64,000 bases of DNA from J027 sp965215855 (lineage in GTDB: Bacteria > Chloroflexota > Anaerolineae > Aggregatilineales > J027), in the NCBI GenBank assembly GCA_965215855.1, contig CBDCER010000003.1:1116001-1180000 (forward strand). The letters run 5' to 3'. Shown here one piece after another: positions 19,437-29,049 of this stretch. The translations under genes and the position numbers were made by a program. The notes beneath the pieces were generated by a model. That model made no database searches. It was not told where the DNA came from and worked only from the letters and a program-made list of their open reading frames with translations. Every line of letters begins with the position of its first letter. Positions within the stretch are counted from its first letter, which is position 1.

Positions 19437-22436
19437 CTAAAAACCTTGTAAATAGCTCATATCGGCTCGACCATAAGCCATGGCAGCAATATGTTGTAGC
19501 AGCGCCAAACGATTCTCACGTATTGCAGGGTCTTCGTGCATCACCAAAATCTCATCAAAGAAGCGCGTCACCGCCGGAATCATGACAACAAAGACCGCCA
19601 GGAACCGATCCACATTATGGACTACCGGATGCAAGTTCTGTTTGGCGCGAAGATAAGCTTCAAACAGCGATCTCTCGGCATCTTCAGCGAAACTCTCGGC
19701 ATGAAGATGGTACTCAGGTTTATCGCGGACGATACGCACGCACCGTGCAAAGCTATCCAAAATGGCTGTCCATTCTTCGTGTTGTGTCCACTGCCTTAGC
19801 TGCTGCATACCCGCCAAAGCCCGAACTGGGTTGTGTCCTTGTTCGGCCAGTACAGCTCCAATGACATCATGTCGAAGATCTTGCTCAGATAGCCAGACAC
19901 GCAGGCGTCCAATGATAAATCCCAGGACATCATGACGTGCTTCCTGGCTGACAGCGATGGGTTGATGTTCGGCGACTAGGTCAATGGCTTCACGCAGATC
20001 AATCTCTAAATGCTGATCCAATAATATCTGGATAAGGCCGAGGGCGGCACGGCGCAGTGCAAAAGGATCGGCAGTGCTGGTGGGTGCTAATCCAGCTGCG
20101 AACAACCCGACCAGACTATCGAGGCGGTCCAGCAACGCCAACAAGATACCGGCAGTTCCCTGGGGCAAGGCGTCGTCGGCGCTGCGCGGCAACCAGTGTT
20201 GGAAGATGGCATTGGCAACTGCGGAAGACTCACCGCCCAGACCAGCATAGATGCGCCCCATTACGCCCTGTAATGCTGTGAATTCAACAACCATTTGCGT
20301 ACCCAAATCGGCTTTCGCGAGGGCGGCTGCGCGTTGGGCCACTGGCACCACATCTTCTGCTGCACCGAGTAATGCAGCGAAGGGTGGGATCATATCTCGC
20401 ACGCGGTTGTTTTTCTCCAACATAGAGCCAAGTTGTTCCTGGAAAGTGAGGGTATGCAACTTATCCAAGTAACGTTCCAGAGGTTGCTCAATATCGGCAT
20501 TGTAAAAGAAGGTTGCATCGGCAAAGCGGGCCACCAGTACATGCTCGTTACCATGCGTCACTGTATCCAGGTATTCGTCATCACCGTTGCGGACAGCGAT
20601 GAAATAGGGCAATAACGTACCCTGATCATCTTCTACTGCGAAATAGCGTTGGTGTTTCCGCATGACAGTTACCAGCACTTCGCGTGGCAGTTCGAGGTAG
20701 CGTTCATCAAATGCACCCCGCAACAGTGTGGGCTGCTCGACCAGGTTAGTCACCTCAGCCAACAAACTGGTGTCTACGGCAATCTGGCCGCCGATTTCAG
20801 CAGCGAGTTCCGCTGCCCGTCCCTCGATCATTTGTCGCCGTTGTAGTATGTCCAGGATGATGCCTTGTTTCTCCATCACCGCGAAGTAATCCGCTGAGGA
20901 TTTCACCTCGATTCTCGGTGATCCCTGGGGACGGCTACCGTGTGTTTCCTTATCACTGTAAACACCTGCATATTCAAAGGGCAGAGTATGATCGCCATAG
21001 AGCGCCAACAGCCAACGGATCGGGCGTGAGAATGTTATATCGGTCGCATTCCAGCGCATGGATTTCCCAAAACGCAATGCGGCGATCAGTTTCGGTAACC
21101 GATCACTCAGCACTTCCATCACAGACTGTCCCACAAATTCCACCTGTGCTACTACATATTCACCATCGTTAATCGACTGCTGTACCAAATCTTCAACGGC
21201 CACGCCTTGTTTACGAGCAAATCCTTCGGCGGCTTTGGTGGGGTTACCATCAATATCATAGGCGCGGTCTACCGGTGGGCCTTTCACCTCTTTGACTTCA
21301 GTCGCTTGATGCGTCGCTAGGTTTTGAATGAACACCACTAACCGACGCGGCGTGCCAGATACCTCAAAGGCGTCATATCCCAAGCGTTCGGTATCTAGCA
21401 TAGCAGGCACCATGTCATGCAATTGGGCCAGTGCCCCTTCAATATCACCGGGCGGTAGTTCTTCTACACCGATTTCCAGCAAGAAGTCAGCAGGATGCAT
21501 AGGTTCAATGGGGGCGAATCTCATTGTCCGGTCTAAATCGAGATCTACCATCCACTGAGACATTCGCTCAATAAGGGGGTGGCCCATTACTTCGCGCTGT
21601 TCGGCATAAGCTCGCGCAATATTGCGGGTCATATCGCGCATCCGACGGAAATAAGCAGCGCGTTCCGTCACCCCTATAGCGCCGCGTGTATCCAACACGT
21701 TGAACAAATGGGAGCATTTCAGCACGTAATCATAGGCTGGAATGACTGCACTGGCCTCCAACGCACGGCGATATTCATTTTCGTAAACATCATAAGTCTG
21801 ACGTAGGCCATCAACATCGGCCACCTCAAAATAATAGCGGCAATGCTCAATCTCGCTCTGTTGGAAAATATCGCCATAGAGCAATCCAGCAGTGAAATCC
21901 ATATCCCATACAGCATCCACGCCTTGCAGTGCTAACACTATTCGCTCCAAGCCATACGTGATTTCGACGCTGACTGGATTCAAATTGAGGCCACCTGCCT
22001 GCTGGAAATAGGTGAATTGGGTGATCTCCTGCCCATCCAACCACACTTCCCAACCCAGCCCCCAAGCGCCCAACGCCGGGCTTTCCCAGTTATCCTCGAC
22101 AAAGCGAATATCGTGTTGGCGCGGATCAATCCCCAGCGCCTTCAAGCTTTCTAAGTAGATTTCTTGGGGGTTGCCGGGGTCGGGTTTCAAAATCACCTGG
22201 TATTGATAAAACATCTGCATCCGATTCGGGTTTTCGGCGTAACGACCATCATCAGGGCGGATACTTGGTTCCACATAGGCCACGCGCCAGGGTTCCGGCC
22301 CCAACACACGTAACAGTGTCGCTGGATTGCCTGTTCCGGCCCCTAATTGGATGTTATAGGGTTGCCAGATCACGCAGCCATAATCCGACCAAAACGCATG
22401 GAGTTTCAAAATCACATCTTGTAGTGTCAGGGCCAT
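19437..22436 (-). CDS. glyQS: Glycyl-tRNA synthetase, alpha and beta subunits fused
   Basis: About 999 residues. Residues 1-285 are the alpha subunit (LTLQDVILKLHAFW, GCVIWQPY, GAGTGNPATLLRVLGPEPW, YVEPSIRPDDGRYAENPNR, and QFTYFQQAGG). From about residue 300 the beta subunit begins (DFLLEIGVEELPPGD), with HD-like and C-terminal anticodon-binding DALR-type regions. Total length equals GlyQ plus GlyS of the usual alpha2beta2 enzyme, so this is a clean fusion. The ATG at 22436 follows GCGAGG and is preferred over 22463. The enzyme charges tRNA-Gly with glycine using ATP. No T-box leader was recognised in the 175-bp divergent gap upstream. Confidence 0.96.
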   Translation of the reverse strand: MALTLQDVILKLHAFWSDYGCVIWQPYNIQLGAGTGNPATLLRVLGPEPWRVAYVEPSIRPDDGRYAENPNRMQMFYQYQVILKPDPGNPQEIYLESLKALGIDPRQHDIRFVEDNWESPALGAWGLGWEVWLDGQEITQFTYFQQAGGLNLNPVSVEITYGLERIVLALQGVDAVWDMDFTAGLLYGDIFQQSEIEHCRYYFEVADVDGLRQTYDVYENEYRRALEASAVIPAYDYVLKCSHLFNVLDTRGAIGVTERAAYFRRMRDMTRNIARAYAEQREVMGHPLIERMSQWMVDLDLDRTMRFAPIEPMHPADFLLEIGVEELPPGDIEGALAQLHDMVPAMLDTERLGYDAFEVSGTPRRLVVFIQNLATHQATEVKEVKGPPVDRAYDIDGNPTKAAEGFARKQGVAVEDLVQQSINDGEYVVAQVEFVGQSVMEVLSDRLPKLIAALRFGKSMRWNATDITFSRPIRWLLALYGDHTLPFEYAGVYSDKETHGSRPQGSPRIEVKSSADYFAVMEKQGIILDILQRRQMIEGRAAELAAEIGGQIAVDTSLLAEVTNLVEQPTLLRGAFDERYLELPREVLVTVMRKHQRYFAVEDDQGTLLPYFIAVRNGDDEYLDTVTHGNEHVLVARFADATFFYNADIEQPLERYLDKLHTLTFQEQLGSMLEKNNRVRDMIPPFAALLGAAEDVVPVAQRAAALAKADLGTQMVVEFTALQGVMGRIYAGLGGESSAVANAIFQHWLPRSADDALPQGTAGILLALLDRLDSLVGLFAAGLAPTSTADPFALRRAALGLIQILLDQHLEIDLREAIDLVAEHQPIAVSQEARHDVLGFIIGRLRVWLSEQDLRHDVIGAVLAEQGHNPVRALAGMQQLRQWTQHEEWTAILDSFARCVRIVRDKPEYHLHAESFAEDAERSLFEAYLRAKQNLHPVVHNVDRFLAVFVVMIPAVTRFFDEILVMHEDPAIRENRLALLQHIAAMAYGRADMSYLQGF

Positions 22437-22611
22437 AAAAAACCTCGCTCTATTACCAATCATGACTGATGGCGATTATATCTGAGGGTAGAGAGGGGTT
22501 CAACAGTAGTGATTTGGGAACCACTGATCTATCAATCGCATAACACGCCGTTTACAAATCCGGATTAGCCTATAACTGCACCCGGGCAATTTATAGGCAG
22601 AGGCGAAGATT

Positions 22612-23235
22612 ATGAAACGACAACGAATCGCACGCTTCAGTATCTTTATTGGATTGCTTCTAGTTATCTTGAGTACCGCTCTGGTGGCTGGAGCCGTGCA
22701 ACTGGAAAACCATGATTCATTTTGTGCATCCTGTCACACTGAGCCGGAAAGCACCTACTACGAACGCACTCAGGCCGAGACACCATCGGATCTGGCTTCG
22801 GCCCATGTCTTATATGACGAGCCGGTGCGTTGCATCGACTGTCATAGCAAACCAGGCACTGAGGGGCGGGCACAGGCTTTGTGGCAGGGCGCTCAGGATG
22901 TGCTGGCCTATGTCGCAGGAGATTATCATGAGCCTGCCATCACGCAAAATCCATTGGGCGACGCCCCCTGCCTCCAATGTCACACACAACCGAGCCGTGA
23001 TAATCCCATCACCCCTGAAGAAGATGCGAATCTAATCTATTCCAACTCACATTTCCACTGGGTTGAATATACCGAAGCATGGCTGCGCGAAGCCCCTAAC
23101 CCATCAGGTGTCTGCGGCACATGCCACGAATCCCACACCGAGAATACCCTGGCGGCGCTCGGTTATCGCTATATGCCGGATGTCAACACTGCCTGCGATG
23201 ATTGCCACCTAGTGTTGTCGGGTCAAACGCCCTGA
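22612..23235 (+). CDS. Membrane-anchored pentahaem c-type cytochrome (NapC/NrfH-like)
   Basis: This 207-residue protein has one N-terminal membrane anchor (about 9-30) and five CxxCH haem c motifs: CASCH, CIDCH, CLQCH, CGTCH and CDDCH. NapC/NrfH quinol dehydrogenases have a similar anchor and four haems; the fifth motif here is extra. Additional His and Met residues could be distal ligands. It would work outside the membrane passing electrons from quinol to a partner reductase, but no reductase gene is adjacent. An AGAGGCGA sequence precedes the ATG. Its end overlaps the convergent racemase-like gene by 13 bp. Confidence 0.85.
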   Translation: MKRQRIARFSIFIGLLLVILSTALVAGAVQLENHDSFCASCHTEPESTYYERTQAETPSDLASAHVLYDEPVRCIDCHSKPGTEGRAQALWQGAQDVLAYVAGDYHEPAITQNPLGDAPCLQCHTQPSRDNPITPEEDANLIYSNSHFHWVEYTEAWLREAPNPSGVCGTCHESHTENTLAALGYRYMPDVNTACDDCHLVLSGQTP

Positions 23236-23921
23236 AGCGCCCACTCAACCGCCGTCTCCGCGTGAATCTGGGTGGTATCGAATACTGGCACTGGACTATC
23301 GGCCTGTTTGATGAGTAGACCGATCTCTGTGCAGCCCAAAATCATGCCCTCTGCGCCACGTTCAACTAGACTGTTGATAACCGACTGGTAGCGCCGCCGC
23401 GAATCGGGATTGATAACGCCCAGAACTAACTCGTCGTAGATGGCGCGATGTATGTCAGCGCGTTCTTCCTCGTCAGGAATAATAACTGACAGATCATGTT
23501 GGGTAGCCAAATGGCCGCGATAGAAGTCCTGCTCCATTGTAAACCGTGTGCCCAGTAACCCCACAGTTTTCAAACCAGCAGCTTTGATGGCGATGGCACT
23601 AGCATCGGCGATGTGCAGAAATGGAATCTCGATAGCGGCTTGAATTGCACCAGCGACCTTGTGCATAGTGTTGGTACAGAGCAGCACAAAATCGGCTCCG
23701 GCGTGTTCCAGTTGTTGAGCAGAAGCAGCTAATAAACGTCCAGCAGCATCCCATTGACCTTCTATCTGCATGGTTTCCACTTCAGAAAAATCCACCGATA
23801 CCATTACACTTTTGGCCGAGTGAAAACCGCCAAGCCGTAGTTTTACCACCTCATTGATGATCCGATAGTATTCCAGCGATGATTCCCAACTCATACCGCC
23901 GATCAAACCGATTGTTTTCAT
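23223..23921 (-). CDS. Aspartate/glutamate racemase family protein
   Basis: About 232 residues of the Asp/Glu racemase superfamily (YgeA/RacX-like): MKTIGLIGGMSWESS at the start, first catalytic Cys in LLCTNTMHK and second in ILGCTEIGLLI. Both cysteines are present, so cofactor-independent racemisation of an amino acid is plausible; the substrate may be aspartate or a broader set. The ATG at 23921 has AAGGGG seven bases upstream and is chosen over 23942. It is divergent from the methyltransferase gene, with start codons 62 bp apart, and convergent with the cytochrome gene. Confidence 0.88.
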   Translation of the reverse strand: MKTIGLIGGMSWESSLEYYRIINEVVKLRLGGFHSAKSVMVSVDFSEVETMQIEGQWDAAGRLLAASAQQLEHAGADFVLLCTNTMHKVAGAIQAAIEIPFLHIADASAIAIKAAGLKTVGLLGTRFTMEQDFYRGHLATQHDLSVIIPDEEERADIHRAIYDELVLGVINPDSRRRYQSVINSLVERGAEGMILGCTEIGLLIKQADSPVPVFDTTQIHAETAVEWALQGV

Positions 23922-23983
23922 TTTTGCCCCTTTAGCATACACTTGCCATGTTTGCTGAATTCAAAACGCCCAAAGGTATCTCA

Positions 23984-25570
23984 ATGTCTCAAGAAAATCA
24001 ACAGCAACTCTACGACGACCTGCCCTATCCTAACCTGTGTTATCGTCAAACACACCCGGATCGACTGGCAACCCTGGCGACGCTGCTCGGCATGGAACCA
24101 CCGCCGATTGACCAATGTCGTGTATTGGAGTTGGGGTCGGCAGTGGGCGGCAACTTGCTCCCGATGGCCTATGCCCTACCCAACAGCACCTTCGTCGGCA
24201 TCGACTTTTCCCGACGCCAGACAGAAGACGCCCAGGCAGCTGCCGATGCCATGAGGCTACAGAATATCAGGTTTAAGCAGATGGATATTTTGGACGTAGA
24301 TGCGGAACTGGGCGAGTTTGACTATATCATCGCGCATGGGGTGTATTCGTGGGTTCCGCCCAACGTGCAGGACAAAGTGCTAGAAATTTGCAGTCGTAAT
24401 CTGGCTCCACAGGGTGTGGCATATGTCAGCTACAACACTTATCCAGGGTGGCATATGCTGGATATGGTACGCCAGATGATGCTCTATCATATTCGCCACA
24501 TCACTGACGAATATGAACAGGCGGTCAAAGCCCAGGAATTGGTCGATTTCATGGTCGAGTGCGTGCCAGATGTTGATAATCATGCTTATGGTGCTTTTTT
24601 GAAGCTGTACCGGCATCTGTTGAACTATCAGGTGGAGGAAGCCGCCGAACGCCCGGTGGCGAGTATGATCCACGACGAATTGGCCGAGTTTAACGAGCCG
24701 TTCTATTTCCATCAATTCGCGGCACGGTTGTCCAAATACAATCTGCAATATCTGGCGGAAGCGCGTTTTTCGGCAATTATGCCAACCAATCTACCTGTCG
24801 ATACCTTCCAGCGGCTACAGGAAATGTCCAGCGACTTGATTGAAATGGAACAATACATGGATTTTCTGCACAATCGCACATTTCGCCAAACATTGCTGTG
24901 CCATGCTGACTTAGACGTGCAACGAGCGCTCAATCCTGCCAGTATTCAGCATTTCAATATCTTTTCGGCTGCCGAGCCACTGCCGCCCAAAGATCCCAAT
25001 ATTGCCCGTTTTCGCAGTAGTGACCAGGCAATTTTCTCGACCGATCATCCCCTCACAACAGCGGCTTTTCACCATTTGGCAGAAATTTCGCCCCTGTCAA
25101 TCTCATTCAAGACCCTGATTGCTGAAGCCAGCAACCGCCTGGAAACTCCGGTCACGCCCCAGGATGCCCAGACGCTCGCCGTCAATTTATTACGGGCTTT
25201 CTCCTACAGTATGCAGTTGATTGAGTTTCAGGTGCAAGATACGGCTTTCGTCACCCATGTCTCAGACCATCCAATAGCCAGCGCGTTTGCGCGTTACCAA
25301 GTGCGGGTGGGCACATCCAAAGTCACCAATATGCGGCATGAGCGGGTAGACCTGGAAGGACTGTCGTATCCTTTGCTGGTTCTCCTGGATGGCTCGCGTA
25401 ATCGACAGGTGTTGGTGGATGAGATGGTCAAGCTTGTCAAAGCCGGTGGTCTCGGCCCCAAACAGGATGATGAAACGCCTAACACTGATGCTCAGATCAG
25501 GGAAATGGTTGCCCGCGAGGTCGAGTCGTCGTTGAATTGGCTGGCAAAAACGGGCCTCCTAATAGGCTGA
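23984..25570 (+). CDS. SAM-dependent methyltransferase with methyltransferase regulatory domain
   Basis: About 528 residues. The N-terminal class I methyltransferase domain has motif I VLELGSAVGGNL, FVGIDFSRRQ and DYIIAHGVYSWVP, typical of the two-domain family annotated with a methyltransferase regulatory domain (PF10119), which covers about residues 210-300. The C-terminal 200 residues are less conserved and probably winged-helix-like. Start ATG 23984 has AAAGG eight bases upstream. No operon partner; the target is unknown. Confidence 0.83.
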   Translation: MSQENQQQLYDDLPYPNLCYRQTHPDRLATLATLLGMEPPPIDQCRVLELGSAVGGNLLPMAYALPNSTFVGIDFSRRQTEDAQAAADAMRLQNIRFKQMDILDVDAELGEFDYIIAHGVYSWVPPNVQDKVLEICSRNLAPQGVAYVSYNTYPGWHMLDMVRQMMLYHIRHITDEYEQAVKAQELVDFMVECVPDVDNHAYGAFLKLYRHLLNYQVEEAAERPVASMIHDELAEFNEPFYFHQFAARLSKYNLQYLAEARFSAIMPTNLPVDTFQRLQEMSSDLIEMEQYMDFLHNRTFRQTLLCHADLDVQRALNPASIQHFNIFSAAEPLPPKDPNIARFRSSDQAIFSTDHPLTTAAFHHLAEISPLSISFKTLIAEASNRLETPVTPQDAQTLAVNLLRAFSYSMQLIEFQVQDTAFVTHVSDHPIASAFARYQVRVGTSKVTNMRHERVDLEGLSYPLLVLLDGSRNRQVLVDEMVKLVKAGGLGPKQDDETPNTDAQIREMVAREVESSLNWLAKTGLLIG

Positions 25571-25665
25571 AATCATCAGGAACAAGGACATTTGATACTG
25601 TATGGCTCTGAGAAAATCCATTAATCTGAAAATAAATGCATTTATGCTGGTTGAGGAGTATTGTC

Positions 25666-26913
25666 ATGAGTCTGCAATGGAAAGATCTTTATGCGGAACG
25701 GTCCCGCGATGTAAAACCTTCAGCAATTCGTGAACTGCTGAAACTGGCAAACCAACCGGGTTTGATTTCGTTTGCTGGGGGCATCCCCGCGCCAGAATTC
25801 TTTCCTTACGATGCAGTAGACGCCGCCTATCATCGGGTGTTGGGAGACAGCACCAAACGCGCCCAGGCACTCCAATATGGCATCAGCGAGGGCTATCCCC
25901 CTTTGCGTGAGATCATTGTAGAACGGTTTCAAAAGACTGGGCTAAAATTGGGTATCGAAAATGTCTGTATCACATGCGGCTCTCAACAAGGGCTGGAGTT
26001 TGTCGGCAAGTTGTTTATTGATCGGAATACACCCGTAGTGGTGGAACACCCGACCTATCTGGGCGCATTGCAAGCATTTGTACCCTATCATCCCCAATAT
26101 TTACCTATTCCAGTCGATGATGAGGGTATTCAGGTAGACAACATCGAGCCAGCTTTGCAACAGCATCCCCGCTTTATGTACATCATTGCCAATTTCCAGA
26201 ATCCCAGCGGTGTTACACTTTCACTGGAACGTCGTCAACAGTTGGTGAAGCTATCACATAAATATGGTGTGCCTATCATTGAAGATGATGCTTATGGACA
26301 GCTGCGCTATGAGGGCGATTGGCTACCATCGTTGTTCGAGATTGATGCCTCAATGCACAATGGTGACGTGGAAAAATCCAATACGATTTACCTATGCAGT
26401 GCCTCAAAAATGCTGGCACCAGGGTTCCGCGTGGCGTGGGTGGTGGGACCGAAAACGGTTATTCGGCATCTGGTAATGCTGAAACAAGGCTCCGATCTAC
26501 ACACCAGCTCAATTAATCAATTGCTGGTCTATGAACTGATGCGCTACGAATATTTTCAGGTTCATCTCGCCAACCTGCGGCGCAACTATGGCCGGCGACG
26601 TCAGATTATGCTGGATGCAATGGAACGCTATTTTCCGCCTACAATCCGCTGGACGAAGCCCGAAGGTGGCATGTTTGTCTGGGCTACGTTGCCAGAACAC
26701 GTGAACACGGAAGATTTACTACAACAGTCCATTGAAGAAATCAGAGTCGCATTTGTGCCGGGCAAGCCATTTTTTGCCGACGGTTCGGTGCAAAATACCA
26801 TGCGCCTGAACTATTCGATGATGCCGCCGGAGAAGATCGAAGAAGGTATCAAACGCCTGGGTGGTATGCTGACCCGCGCCCTCGAAGCGTCAATGGCAGA
26901 AGCGTCCGTCTAA
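25666..26913 (+). CDS. PLP-dependent aminotransferase, class I/II (2-aminoadipate transaminase-like)
   Basis: About 415 residues. The N-terminus (SAIRELLKLA, ISFAGGIPAPEFFP) and QYGISEGYPPLREII are characteristic of the LysN/2-aminoadipate and MocR-type aminotransferase group. ANFQNPSG, DDAYGQLRYEG and the PLP-binding Lys in CSASKMLAPGFRVAW are present, as is the C-terminal MRLNYS arginine. No DNA-binding domain is fused. The ATG at 25666 is preceded by GGAG. The substrate could be 2-aminoadipate, aromatic or branched-chain amino acids; context gives no hint. Confidence 0.9.
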   Translation: MSLQWKDLYAERSRDVKPSAIRELLKLANQPGLISFAGGIPAPEFFPYDAVDAAYHRVLGDSTKRAQALQYGISEGYPPLREIIVERFQKTGLKLGIENVCITCGSQQGLEFVGKLFIDRNTPVVVEHPTYLGALQAFVPYHPQYLPIPVDDEGIQVDNIEPALQQHPRFMYIIANFQNPSGVTLSLERRQQLVKLSHKYGVPIIEDDAYGQLRYEGDWLPSLFEIDASMHNGDVEKSNTIYLCSASKMLAPGFRVAWVVGPKTVIRHLVMLKQGSDLHTSSINQLLVYELMRYEYFQVHLANLRRNYGRRRQIMLDAMERYFPPTIRWTKPEGGMFVWATLPEHVNTEDLLQQSIEEIRVAFVPGKPFFADGSVQNTMRLNYSMMPPEKIEEGIKRLGGMLTRALEASMAEASV

Positions 26914-26945
26914 GATCAGATGGTCGTTGAGAGAACTTGATATGT

Positions 26946-26978
26946 AGAGAGGCCCTCCAATACCCGGAGGGCTTCTCT
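26946..26978. terminator. Bidirectional terminator hairpin between convergent genes
   Basis: AGAGAGGCCCTCC pairs with GGAGGGCTTCTCT over 13 bp (one G-U pair), with a seven-base loop. It lies 32 bases after the aminotransferase stop and just beyond the stop of the acyl-CoA dehydrogenase on the other strand. Confidence 0.75.
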
Positions 26979-26981
26979 GTG

Positions 26982-28244
26982 TTAGCGCAGATCTTTAGAA
27001 CTGTATTCTAGGATGCGCCGCGCCACGATCAGCAGGTTGATCTGGCCGGTTCCTTCGTAAATGTCGTTGATTTTGCCGTCACGCATCCACTTCTCGGCCA
27101 ATAGTTCACGGCTATATCCCATCGGCCCCAAGATTTCGACTGCTTTCTGAGTGAGCGCCGTGATCGCTTTGCCTGCTTTGACCTTGCACATACTGGCTTC
27201 CAGGCTGTTGTGTTCGCCATGATCTAGCATAGAAATGGCACGCCATGTCAGCAGCCGCGCTGCTTTTAATTGTGCTTCCATGTCCAGCACATCACGTTGG
27301 ATAGCAGTCAATTTATGATAAGGCAGGTTGTAGGGCGGTTCGATGCCAGCCTCGGTCAATTTCTCTTTGACCAACTCCAACGCAGCCCGCCCCACACCCA
27401 GGGCACTGGCCGCCACCAGTGGCCGCGAGGCGTCGAAGGTCGCCATTGCACCTTTGAAACCGGCTTTGCTGCCACGCTGTCGCACTTCGGGGCTACCCAG
27501 AATGTTATCGAAAGGAATACGAGCGTTATTGAAAACGATGGAGACTGTGTTACTGGCACGAATGCCATGCTTGATCTCTTGCTTAACGACTTCTACGCCG
27601 GGGGTTCCGGCTTCAACGACGAAGGATTTCATACCCGCACGACCTGCGCTGCGATCCACCGTCGCCCAGACAATCACCACGCCGTTCGACTCAGTCAATG
27701 CCAGGCCGCCCGATGTGACGAAAATCTTCTCGCCATTTAAGATCCACTCATTGGTTTCTTCATCGAGAACAGCGGTAGTCTTAATGGCGCTGGTATCGGA
27801 ACCAGCGTCGGGTTCGGTCATTGCCATCGCGCCCCAGACTGGATTATCTCCCTCGGCAAAACGGCGCAGGAAACGTTCTTTCTGTTCTGGTGTACCAACA
27901 GCCTCAATCGCGCTTCCGGCCAATTGTGGGCTAGGTAGACACAGGTAAATGCCAGCATCACCCCACGATAGCTGTTCGACCAGCATCATCATACGCAGAT
28001 AAGTGGTGCGCGGGCCTTTGCGTTCTTTACTGCCATTGCCGCCATTACCGGCTGCCATCTTTTTCATCTGGGAGGCCTGTTGGTCTCTCAACACCGGCCA
28101 TATCATGTTGACAAATTGTTCTGGGAGCGTATGTTCGTTTTCATCCATGTCCCGTGAAAAAGGACGCATAGTTTCCTGAGCCAGGAATTCGACCATTTGC
28201 TGCTGTTGAAGCAGACGATCAGGGATTTCGAAACTGATAGGCAT
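26982..28244 (-). CDS. Acyl-CoA dehydrogenase
   Basis: This 420-residue flavoprotein has standard ACAD motifs: AMTEPDAGSDTSAIKTTA, GEKIFVTSGG, a substrate/FAD domain with RPLVAASALGVGRAALE, and the C-terminal INDIYEGTGQINLLIVARRIL, where the Glu of YEGT is the catalytic base in medium-chain-type enzymes. It oxidises an acyl-CoA to the trans-2-enoyl-CoA and passes electrons to ETF. It carries a Gly/Asn/Lys-rich insertion (about residues 62-75). It may be co-regulated with the second dehydrogenase at 29027 and the TetR gene, with a plus-strand gene lying between. Confidence 0.93.
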   Translation of the reverse strand: MPISFEIPDRLLQQQQMVEFLAQETMRPFSRDMDENEHTLPEQFVNMIWPVLRDQQASQMKKMAAGNGGNGSKERKGPRTTYLRMMMLVEQLSWGDAGIYLCLPSPQLAGSAIEAVGTPEQKERFLRRFAEGDNPVWGAMAMTEPDAGSDTSAIKTTAVLDEETNEWILNGEKIFVTSGGLALTESNGVVIVWATVDRSAGRAGMKSFVVEAGTPGVEVVKQEIKHGIRASNTVSIVFNNARIPFDNILGSPEVRQRGSKAGFKGAMATFDASRPLVAASALGVGRAALELVKEKLTEAGIEPPYNLPYHKLTAIQRDVLDMEAQLKAARLLTWRAISMLDHGEHNSLEASMCKVKAGKAITALTQKAVEILGPMGYSRELLAEKWMRDGKINDIYEGTGQINLLIVARRILEYSSKDLR

Positions 28245-28344
28245 TTTGCTACTCCTATAAAACTGATCCTCGGTTGCATTTACGCTGCAAACATCTTATA
28301 ATTAGAACATAAGTTCTGATTTGTATTCTTGAAAGGATAGGGGC

Positions 28345-29049
28345 ATGGCGACCTCGTTGCGACAATTGCAAGCACTATTGGATTTCACCGACACTGATTT
28401 GAATGCCAATCGCCGGGGCCGTTTGTCGAAATCGCAAGTTAAGGTACTGGAGTCCAGCGCAAACCAAGAGTTGATAGCGCTGCTATTCATTCCAACGCTA
28501 GTCCTCATATGGATCCTCCTCAGCGTCCGGCTGACGGTATCGCTACCGGTGTTGCTGGTCGTTGGGTTGCTGATGGCCGGATTGGTTGCACTGCATCAAA
28601 ATCACCTTGAAACACTCAAGTCCAAATCCATCTACAAACTCTCCGGGTATCTCAGCAAATCACCAGTTGGCGGGAAATATGGTTATCTACACTATGTCAT
28701 CAGCATAGACGGTCAACAATTGCCAGTTGAGCGTGACCTCTATGAGCAACTTTCTGAGGGAAAATTCATCCTCTACATGCTGCCCGATTCCAACGAGATT
28801 TTGTGTATGGAACCATTGCGAAATCGGTCCACTACTGCTGCTCAAAAATCGAACAAAACCGGGGCGAAACGGCGAAAAACCACTGCCAAATCAACGTCAC
28901 GCCAGCGCACAACAGGGCCAAAGTCCAGCAAGTCGCGCCAATCGCAGACCAAGCCAAAGTTAGCAAAAGCTAAAGGTGGTGTGAAAGCCTTGCCACTGAC
29001 CCGCACACGCCAAACAGCCAAAGCAACTAAGCGAACACCAACCCGGTAA
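28345..29049 (+). CDS. Two-helix membrane protein with strongly basic C-terminal tail
   Basis: I do not recognise this 234-residue protein. Residues about 50-92 form two adjacent membrane helices. Residues about 97-150 are a compact folded segment (YKLSGYLSKSPVGGKYGYLHYVIS). From about 158 to the end the chain is nearly all Lys, Arg, Thr, Ser, Gln and Ala, like a histone H1-type tail that could bind nucleic acid or anionic polymers. It is divergent from one acyl-CoA dehydrogenase gene and overlaps the 3' end of the other by 23 bp, so it is an independent transcription unit. Confidence 0.7.
   Translation: MATSLRQLQALLDFTDTDLNANRRGRLSKSQVKVLESSANQELIALLFIPTLVLIWILLSVRLTVSLPVLLVVGLLMAGLVALHQNHLETLKSKSIYKLSGYLSKSPVGGKYGYLHYVISIDGQQLPVERDLYEQLSEGKFILYMLPDSNEILCMEPLRNRSTTAAQKSNKTGAKRRKTTAKSTSRQRTTGPKSSKSRQSQTKPKLAKAKGGVKALPLTRTRQTAKATKRTPTR

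Noticed and set aside
22464..22611. Possible T-box leader or tRNA gene in the glyQS upstream gap
   Set aside because: No T-box consensus (TGGN'CCGC-type), Stem I or cloverleaf was found by eye.
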